From Aplidium turbinatum (taxonomy: Eukaryota > Chordata > Ascidiacea > Aplousobranchia > Polyclinidae), in NCBI GenBank assembly GCA_918807975.1, contig OU964932.1, positions 9,300,001-9,364,000 on the forward strand: 64,000 bases of DNA. Reading direction: 5' to 3'. Positions 55,832 to 64,000 of the stretch are shown piece by piece (position 1 is the stretch's first letter; each line of letters begins with the position of its first letter). A model generated the notes under the pieces. The model had not been told where the DNA came from, searched no databases, and worked only from the letters and a program-made list of their open reading frames with translations. A program made the translations under genes and the position numbers.

Positions 55832-58800
55832 TCACGTTTTGTTTTCAGTTTTTTTGGTCAAAGAGTTGACAGCGACAGACATCAGGCGGAACTTTCCTCT
55901 AATCTTTGATACCTGAAAAATACATTTGTCACTTAGTCTACGCATTTTGTATTTCCTACAAGCATCGTGGATACTTCACAAAATGGCTCAAGTTGCGACC
56001 AAATGAAAGTTAGTGTTGGACACGAGATAGGCTAATTGTAACCGAGTGCAACTTTTTTGATGCATTCGTAAACGATTCCATTCACGACAACAAACACACA
56101 CGTGATTGATTTCACTGCAAAGGTAATCGGAGTGATTAATTATTATCAAAGTGACCGTGATCGACTACCATAGCCAATACACATTGTCTAAGCTTAATTG
56201 TGATTGGAATCAAATAAATCGTTAAAGTAGAGCCTGATCATATAATGGATCCAGTTACATTGCGTATGTTTTCAAAGTAGTCATAAGCACTGCTTAACTC
56301 AGAGTAAAATAAGGAAATAATAAAATTAATTAGCATCTTAATAGGATTTATACGTTACTTTCATTTGACCTAATTGCCACCTCCCTCTGAGATGAAATAA
56401 GCTCTTTACAGATTAAAACGTGTAAGGTCTAGCTTGAAGACAAAATGGTTTAGACTCAGAAAGCTCATTCAAATTAGACACGCTTCAGACAAGCGATTTG
56501 AAACTATTGATCCACACTGATCATTTTTCATTTGATTTCAATCCAGTTTCCAGTCTTGTCGTTGGGCAGATTAATCCAAAGGAAAGCTAGTCGATTGTTG
56601 ATTCGGTCTAATTTCACCAAAGTTTTCTCTACATCCTATGTCTGATTAAATCACCTTTTAGTCCAAATGAATTAGCAGAGTAAGTTTTAAAAAAATAATA
56701 ACTGCCGGTCGGTGAACTTGTTTTTCCTTCTACCCAACTTTGAAGGGGATAAATTTGTGGGATATGTGAAGGCTATTTAGTCTGTTATAAGCGTCGTGAT
56801 AGTATCGTACTATTATTTGACAATAATTACGAGAGAATTATTCAAAAGTTAAGAAAACATGTCTTTTCGTTCCTATTGAGTAAGCCGGACCCACAACAGA
56901 AGTTCCAGGTACGTACAAAATCTGGATCAAACTCCAGTTTGAGCCGGGGAGAATTATCTACCTGGACTAATCGTTTTGACACTTTCTTTGCAACAAGCCT
57001 GCTCCCCAATTAAATAAATCCTACTTAAAGTACTGTAGACGTCATAAGCAATAAGCATACGTGTCTTTTTAATTGATTGATTGAGGAAATCTTTATTCTC
57101 GGACTGGAAAGCTTCTTTTTAGAGCTTAATTCCAGCAGTTTCGCAAACTTGTGGAGGCTTTGAACTAGCCTATTGACGCAAGCCGGTCACCGAGTTTTAC
57201 AGAATGAAATCATTCCATCCACTACGTTCCGCTGAATGGAGAGCAGTTATTAAAACGCATTGTTCAATCGCACACTCCGAGAGTCGAACAGCGCCTCTTG
57301 ATCTTGCAGTTTCTTGTTAGTGACGTCAGGCGTCTGACCAACTGAGCTATCTGGGAGGAACAAAACACTAAGCAATGAATTTTGGCTTCATGTAACTTAT
57401 TCACTGGGTTCAGTATCTTGGTCGTCGAGAGCATTTTTAAATTATGAAACGACATCGACCTTTTTTACTTTTGAAACTTACCTTCCCAGCATAGAGCTTT
57501 CGCGTGACTTCTCGAAACCGTTTTCCCAGCACAGTGTAAATAATGCAGTTGACAAAACTGTTTCCAAATATAAACACAGAACTGATGTACGAAAATATGT
57601 TCTGTGGAGAAAAAAAAACTTGTTTTATCTATCTGTAGATAAACCTTTAGACAATTAGATAAAGGCTAACTGTTCCGGCTCGATTTTCCTTTGTAGAATT
57701 ATGATTGTGTTACCGTTGTTTTAACTTCATTTTTCAATGACGTGACCGGCCTGCCAACAGCAGGCATTCCACTTTGTAATCATCGCTTCTGCCGCATGCC
57801 CATTGCAAGTTTTGTAAAAAAAACACGTCCTTTTGTGTTAGTTACCAGTATTCCATTTCGTTAATACTGGATGATGCCTGACCAGCTCAGGGTAGAGTGG
57901 TTTCGCCTTCGGCTCTGATGCGAATAGATCTGAGATCGACTCAAGGTCGGGTTAAACCGAAGGCTTTAACAACGGTACCGATTGTATTCTTTCTTGCATA
58001 AAGCATTGAGAATAATTCGGGTAATAATGTGACATCGCAAACCAGATATAAAATTTAAAATGAGCTTTGTAGCTAAAAGACCTTTGCTGTTTACGAACCT
58101 TTACGAACGTGCGTGAGTTTACAATATTAGTTTGTGATTTTGCATAACTCTACCAATCGACTATTCGTTGTACCGTAGGCTACTTACTAAAATCAGGTTT
58201 TTATCCCCGTCGTCAAACTCAATTTTTAATCGTCAAATAAAGAATTGCAAGTTTGTTTGGCAGTTGAGATAGGGATATTAGGTAAACATTATACACTCTT
58301 ACTCTATAAACAACAAAAATAGAAACTTTTCTGCAACACTAACATAGACAACTTTTAGCTTTTATCCAACAATGTGAGATCGCCGATACGGCTTATTTCC
58401 AGAAGGATGCACGGTTTCCTTCTTGGCCTCGGAAACTTAACCAGGTTTCGATCATTTTCTCGTAATTCCACTGTTTCGACTGAGTCGAGCGGGGCAATTT
58501 TAAAGGACAACTTATTGCTCTTTGAATGTTTTGATTGGTGCCAGCACTGCATCAAACAGCTTTTTACCAACAAATGACAGCAGAGTTTAAAAATTAGAAG
58601 AATTTTTAACATCATTAACAAAATAACAAATACTACCTGGAATAGTTTTATGTTGCTGGAATAAAGCTTTGTGTTGTATTGGTCAGTGTAAGGTGCGAGG
58701 AGAATATGCATGATAAGGGTGCATATTGCTGGGAGCAAGCAGACTGTAAAAGCGATCACCATTCTCAACAATATCCTTTGCATTCTTGATCCAGCTTTTC

Positions 58801-61800
58801 CTTTACAAAAATTAGATTCAAAAGTTAAATAAATTACCTGCGTCCTACATTTTATGAACGAAGTTAAAAATGTCCATATGTAGTCTTTTATTTAGCCTAC
58901 AACAGTGACGGATCCAGTGAGGGGAGCGATTGCCGCCGTAAAGAAACTTGCTGAATCCGTAGGCTACCTGATTCACAAGGCGATTTAGACTGTTCTAGAC
59001 TTAGTGTCAAACGTTTTATTCACTTGTAAATTATAAGAGTGACTGACCTCTAGAACTTTTTGGTTTTTCTTTTTGAACAGCTCCTTTTTGCAGAATGTGC
59101 AAGGAAGATGTATCACTGTGGCATCTATACAAGGCGGTCTTGCAAGGTAGAGGGGTGATTTGTGAATGCAAGTTTGGAAATGATTTTCGAGCGTAACTTG
59201 ATGTTGCGGGCACAGATAGATATTGACTGGTTTTTGATGAGCTCTGAAGATTTTGTCCAACATGTTTTTCTAGTTTAGAAGCGTGATTTTTCACCTTTGT
59301 GTCATCGACAACGGCGGACTGTATGTTGTCCACGGAGACACAGGAGGATACACAAGGAGAAGAAGAAGGATGAGAATGTTCTATTTTCTCACATCTGCTT
59401 CTTGGTTGGCTCCGTAAGCTGGAGCCTTCGTTGGATTTCTGTAAAATGATTTGTACCTTGTAAGAAAATCAAGAAAATCAAGGGGCGCGAGCTTTACAAA
59501 AATATTCAGTGTTTTTGCAGTTCACGTTTAGTTTTGGAAACTGGGAATCACTGGCAGGGTTATATGCAGACAGAGCTTTTGTTGCGCTTATTCTGCAATC
59601 TGTCTTCGTTAACTGTATGTCAAAAAGAATAAAATCCATTTAGTGCTAGCAGCCTGTTCATTACATTTATCGCGAAGCTCGGCATCCAAACCTTTGCCTT
59701 TAGTTAACCGATAAAGAGTGGCCTAAATTTAGTTATCAAAGTACTCAACTTTATCAAAGCTTGGGGGTTATAAAACTGAAGCTCTTTGCAGTCATTGTTG
59801 GTCGGTTTTAAATCTTTATCCTTGGACTGACAAAACCTTGATAGGTTATTCCTGGGAGTTTTGCATATTTGTAGAGGCTCTTAACGCAGGGCCGGTTACC
59901 GAGATTAGCAGGGTGAAGTTTTCCGATTGTTGAAGTGTTGTTGCCCGGGAATTATTCCATTCACTAGGTGCCGCTGAATGGAGAGCAGTTTTGAAATGCG
60001 TTGCTCAAGCGCACACCCCGAGAGTCGAACTTGCGCCGCGTGATCTTAAGCCGGGTGCGTAACCACTAAGCTAACGGGGCGGATTTGTAAGATTTGTAAA
60101 ATCCGATCTTACAAATCTGAGAGCATTTTGATCGAGCGTTCGTCTTAATCTATCTTTGAAGACTGTCATCAAAGCAGTGAATGAAATTATAGCGCACGCT
60201 CTGAATATACGCTTATTCAAACGATTGTGCAATGAGAATGACGAAGCTTTTGAGCGCATACTACTCCACACCGAAGTATGATGACTTTCCAAGGGAAATT
60301 GCCTTGCACAATTTTATTCGCTGTTTGAAACTGTCGTGGAATTTCTACAGAGTTGTGACTTGATAGTGTGACCCTGACCTTGCGAATGACGTCCTGGTTG
60401 TGAGAAATGATATCGCCTACTTGTCAGACATATTTTCCAAATTTAACGAATTGAATTTATCCCTTCAGGGTAACGAAATAAGCTCGTGTTGTATCAGCGA
60501 AATTTAGCTACACGAAAATCTTTCTAATTCTCAAGCTTGCATCAACTTGATACCAGTGACAAAGGCATATCTGATGTTGATGTAGAGACGTACAGGCAAT
60601 TATCTTCAAGAAGTACACAAAGGCATGGGAGTTCGATTCCAGGATGTATTCCAGTCCAGTTAGAAACCCTGACTGGATAATCGACCCATTCTGTGATATT
60701 TCCGAACATGGAATTCTTGAGGAGGAACTGATAACATTGCAAAGCGATTTTGCACTCAAACCGAAGTTCAATAACTCGTATCAAATTGTTCTGGCTACAG
60801 AACCAAATCAAAGAGAAATACCCTCACGTGTAGAATCGGGTCAAAGTTTTTATCATTGCCTCTCCCAGCTCATGCTTGGTGGCGCGTGCTTTCAGTGCCG
60901 TGACAACACTTCTGGATAATAAAAGAAGCCGTTTTGACATAGTTAGACGGGGAGACTTAAGATTGTTCCTATCCAAACTGAAACCCGATATCAAGAGGTT
61001 GATGACATTGCACCGGCTTCATCCGTCTCATTAGAGTTGGACTTTAAGCTGTGATGAGTGGAAAGTAACTTTGGTTTTACAGTTTTTGTCGCAGGGGGCT
61101 TTTGATACTCTGTTCGTTGTCCAGGGGGGCGCTATTAAAAAAAAGTTTGGGAAACTGGCTTAAAGCAAAATCTTTCTTCTCGCGTTATTTCCTGGCTTTT
61201 TGTGAACGACGTTACATTTTCTTGGAGCTTAAAAAATTTGGGTAACGTTGTTACCAGTTGTAGTTTCACAATTTTGCTAATACGAATTTTATTACTGTAA
61301 GCTATAAAGTTTTCATAAAAGTTCTTCGTGACTCCAAAGAACGTGCAATTTTAGCACGATTAAACGAATGTCCACAAAATTCATGTTTTTTATTACCCCA
61401 ATACGTACTTTCTTTGGCTGTGAGCCACACGCACGCGAAAACGAGCACATAACTTTATAAAAATCTACCATTTTTAACTCAGCGTGGTTAATTTGACAAT
61501 AATGATAGTAATTACCCAATATACGTGGCCAGGGCCGTGAAGAGAATAATTTAATTCCGGTAGCCTACCAATGAGGTTCTTGGGCCCCAAATTAAGGCAT
61601 TTTTAAGAAAATCTCACTACCGGTATATCCAAAAAATAAGGGGCAATTTCTTCCAAATCCCAGCCCCTTGAAAAGGTCACGGGCGCCTAAAGTCAAACCT
61701 GGCCCGGGTCCAAAGGTATCCCCTGGACTCCCGCCCCTTTGCCAACGCTACTGTGTGTGGCAAAGCATATTTTCGAAATCCGCGCTCTCTTCCCTGAGAA

Positions 61801-63528
61801 AGTATTTACTTTAGAATTGTTGTTCCTTACAAATTGCGGTGTCCGATGTTTTCACACCTTTTCTAGAGGGGTGGGCTGCGGGAAACACTTACAAAAAATA
61901 AATAAATTAAATTGTTACTCTTCAGCGCCAAAATTAGTCTATAACCTACCGATGTAACTCACTCTCTGACTTCTTCATGTTTTGGCTAATATTTAAAGAT
62001 AAACAAGTACGAGTATGACATTAAAGTAGTTAATTCACCATCGTGGGAAAAAATGCGGTAGCGGATCTTAGGGAAACACTTGATCACTTATTTTTCTAGA
62101 TGATCTGCTATTGCTCCATCACTACTTTTATCTATAAACTTTAGATTACTTCAAAATAAAACCAACTCACCTGATTTTTTCTTCTGAAAGCTCGAATGGT
62201 ACAAATATTTACAACCCACACAAACGTTAGAGGTATGAATAAAGAGAACAAGTACATGGTTAGAATCAGGTACATCCCTTGGGAGTTGCTATGCACTTTG
62301 CTGTGAGTTATTTCCATGCTTGTCGTGCCCTCTATTGGTATTGTCTCTGTTATTGCTAAGAAATAAAAACATACTCAAGTATAAAGAAAACACAACAAAA
62401 CTAACTTTAAACAATAAATTTTAATTCCTATAGTTTTTAAAGGAGCTTGTGCCATAAGCTCTTGACTTTTTAGTAAATTGAGGCTCAAATTTACTATTTA
62501 CGTCGTATATCTCAACCTGCAAAGGTCAGTGGGGGTTATCAATCTTGACCACCGCTACAACAAAAGTATAAAAGTTTTATGCAAGTGATGATTGTAAATT
62601 GGCATTGGCTCTGACTGCGTCATCTCTTTCGATTGACGATCTGATATGACGTAAAACACACTCAAGAAATGCATCGATACAAAAATACTTCTGTTTTGGT
62701 CATGACTTCATAGAGCTTGGACGACAGTGCATGTATTGAAAGACATTATCGTAACAAGTGTGAAAACAGCTTTGATTGACACTGGGTCGGCTGCAGATAA
62801 GTTTCACAATCGACAGTTTAATGGCTGTTTGCTTCGAAGCTATTAATAGCTTTGGCGACGTAAGGTCACATTAGTTAGATACTGACACGTGGTTTGCGTT
62901 TTAATAACGGCAATTATTAAGTTACAGGTGTGTTAACTGATGCACAGCAACGGAAGTGTGTTAAGCGTCATAAGAATTCGACAAGACTTAATTGTCTTGG
63001 AAAATGTTCATTCAAAATCAAATCTGTATTATTTTGTATACCCAACTTTACTGTTAAAATTTCGTAAAAGGGGAAAAAATAGCTCTGCAAACAATAATAA
63101 TTGCAGATAATTAAAATAAACACTTGACAAATTTGTCCTGTCACTCCATAACTAGACCTCTATCTTAATCCCGTAGAACCTCTGTTTTGTTTGCCATCGT
63201 ATTCACATGCCGTAATCATTTTGAAATTACTGTAATGAAAATTTTACTTCTTAAAAAACATGTTTTTCCTCAATCATGTTGTCACTCAAAATGGCGGCGA
63301 TAGTGGCTTTGGCTTGACCATTAGTTTGAACGGAAACAAGGTAATGAAGTGCTGCCAAAGAATATCTTACTCAATGTTTTTTACCTGTTGAAAAAGATTG
63401 ATTTTTTGGTCCAGTCCCAAATGTGGGGAGGTGTGTGGTCAAATGTGTTGAGCTGTTGAGCAATGAAATCCAAGGCACAATTGGTTTGACATCTCTTGGA
63501 ATAACTTCAGCAGCCAAAATAAAAGTGG
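55832..63528 (-). CDS. Rhodopsin-class GPCR, 3' six exons (TM4 end to C-tail)
   Basis: Minus-strand exons in order: 63528-63385 (end of TM4, TFILAAEVIP, and extracellular loop 2 with NSS and NQS glycosylation sites); 62355-62171 (loop 2 and TM5, YLILTMYLFSLFIPLTFVWV); 59438-59048 (a long, Ser-rich third cytoplasmic loop of about 130 residues); 58800-58637 (TM6, RMQRILLRMVIAFTVCLLP); 57601-57482 (TM7, GNSFVNCIIYTVLGKRFREV); and 55912-55832 (short basic tail ending NKT, stop TGA). All five introns are GT-AG and phases agree, giving about 361 residues. TM7 has NCIIY where most class A receptors have NPxxY. The overall look is a peptide-type class A receptor, but I cannot name the ligand. The N terminus and TM1-TM4 lie beyond the right edge. 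A hydrophobic minus-strand run near 63960-64000 (MITWVCVLIF) may be part of TM4, but I could not join it in phase. It is convergent with GTPBP2. Confidence 0.8.
57075..57358 (-). mobile_element. tRNA-derived SINE, copy 2 (diverged)
   Basis: Minus-strand head with A box ATAGCTCAGTTGG and B box GTTCGACTCTCGG. The body shares GAATGGAGAGCAGTTATTAAAA-type and GGTCACCGAG blocks with the other copies. The anticodon-side region is longer (includes TGACGTCACTAACAAG), so it belongs to a different subfamily. Lies in the GPCR intron between TM7 and the C-tail exon. Confidence 0.75.
59797..60083 (-). mobile_element. tRNA-derived SINE, copy 3 (complete)
   Basis: The head at 60083 reads, on the minus strand, CGCCCCGTTAGCTTAGTGG (A box) with AGTTCGACTCTCGG (B box). 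The body includes CCGGTTACCGAG and CTATCAAGG on their respective strands, with a TTGGTCGG-type tail end at 59797. This is the cleanest copy and defines where the MITE split copy 1. Located in the GPCR intron between the TM5 and loop-3 exons. Confidence 0.8.
60084..61165 (+). pseudogene. Decayed hAT transposase (SCAND3/ZBED-like)
   Basis: Plus-strand fragments in several frames follow the order of SCAND3/ZBED-type hAT transposases: TVIKAVNEIIA at about 60157, ERILLHTEV at about 60250, LSKGNCLAQFYSLFETVVEF at about 60280, NDIAYLSDIFSKFNELNLSL at about 60405, and LFLSKLKPDIKRL at about 60966 near the C terminus. Two stops replace the RW of the conserved HTEVRWLSKGN, and further stops and frame changes follow. 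The 3' end is marked by AAAAGTTTGGGAAACTGG near 61140-61160, a usual hAT terminus. It lies in a GPCR intron on the opposite strand and is dead. Confidence 0.75.
61166..62170. other. GPCR intron, no gene recognised
   Basis: A GC-richer patch (61570-61740, with GGGCCCC, CCGGTA and CCCGGG motifs) looks like an old hAT-type relic, but ends are not clear. Otherwise AT-rich intron. Confidence 0.35.
62356..63384. other. GPCR intron between loop-2 exons
   Basis: AT-rich intron with no repeat or gene that I can support. Confidence 0.4.
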
Positions 63529-64000
63529 CTAGAAATTCAAAATAACATTAGTTAGGTCTATGCTAGTTTCACTTCATGAATGATCGTTTTTTTTTGCTTA
63601 CAACTCCCTTTGAACTTGCATATTACCGATATGTCGATGGAGTGTGTTTCATGTAGTTTTAAAATTTAAACGAACATCTCCTTAGGTATTAATAATTTAA
63701 TCTAAAACAAGAATGGCATGAAGTCCGCTAGCCCACTTTTGCAACGATATCTATTATTCTTTTCGAATCAAAAGGTCGCAAGACATAAAAATAATTCAAA
63801 TCGGCAGAATAAACCAATGGCATTAAAAAAGTCATTTAACATTAAATATTTGCAATTGTCATTATCTTGAAAGGGTAAGGAAAGCAAAAAGATTCTGGTT
63901 GAACGTCGGCTTTCTGTTAATTTGCAGAAGCTTTTCTTGAACAGAAACGTTGTTGGCATCAACAAAGATCAATACGCAAACCCAAGTAATCATTTCCACT
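63529..64000. other. GPCR intron and window edge
   Basis: Probably intron upstream of the TM4-end exon. A 65-codon minus-strand frame (63768-63965) is not convincing. The last 40 bases may begin the next upstream exon. Confidence 0.35.

Noticed and set aside
58355-58636. C-terminal half of the 142-codon minus-strand frame at 58783-58355 as GPCR TM7
   Set aside because: It is intron read-through past a donor at 58636. The real TM7 (GNSFVNCIIY) is the exon at 57601-57482, in phase.
63768-64000. Upstream TM4 exon of the GPCR at the window edge
   Set aside because: The hydrophobic run MITWVCVLIF is suggestive, but every donor I could find is in the wrong phase for the next exon, so I left it out of the gene model.

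Overview
This is an animal nuclear genome window: AT-rich, with spliced genes separated by dense layers of transposable elements. The GTPBP2 orthologue, the Merlin, hAT, pogo and BEL/Pao elements and the tRNA-derived SINEs point to an invertebrate deuterostome, with an ascidian-like tunicate as my best guess. The species is an inference. The octamer GTAGGCTA/TAGCCTAC is strikingly common.

Layout. 1-10.5 kb: a BEL/Pao-type LTR fossil (222-7203, minus strand, 5-bp target duplication) carrying a 1.3-kb pogo/Tigger-type remnant, then unassigned non-coding DNA. 10.55-15.63 kb: a second, very young BEL/Pao-type fossil on the plus strand. 15.6-20.8 kb: a tRNA-SINE split by a MITE, a hAT MITE, and a 5'-truncated LINE inside a repeat whose uninterrupted paralogue lies 1 kb away. 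20.8-29.4 kb: four nested insertions (hAT > hAT MITE > Merlin-like inverted-array element > SINE-like insert), each with matching target duplications. 29.88-42.69 kb: a giant 12.8-kb Merlin element with near-identical terminal inverted repeats, an 8-bp target duplication, two outward-facing arrays of a ~372-bp unit, and a spliced DDE transposase in the centre.

44.2-51.9 kb: a complete ten-exon GTPBP2 gene on the plus strand, whose introns and 3' flank carry a family of ~80-110-bp near-perfect palindromes. 55.8-63.5 kb and beyond: the 3' six exons of a rhodopsin-class GPCR on the minus strand (end of TM4 to C-tail). Its introns hold two SINE copies and a decayed SCAND3/ZBED-like hAT transposase.

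The most unusual content is the pair of related inverted-array elements (21191-28678 and 29882-42687). They share terminal GGTGCT, 8-bp target duplications, a TGACGTCA motif in the termini, and homologous ~370-400-bp tandem units in the same outward orientation. Only the larger one encodes a transposase, so the smaller may depend on a transposase of that kind. I read them as a foldback-like Merlin lineage with extremely long array-built arms.
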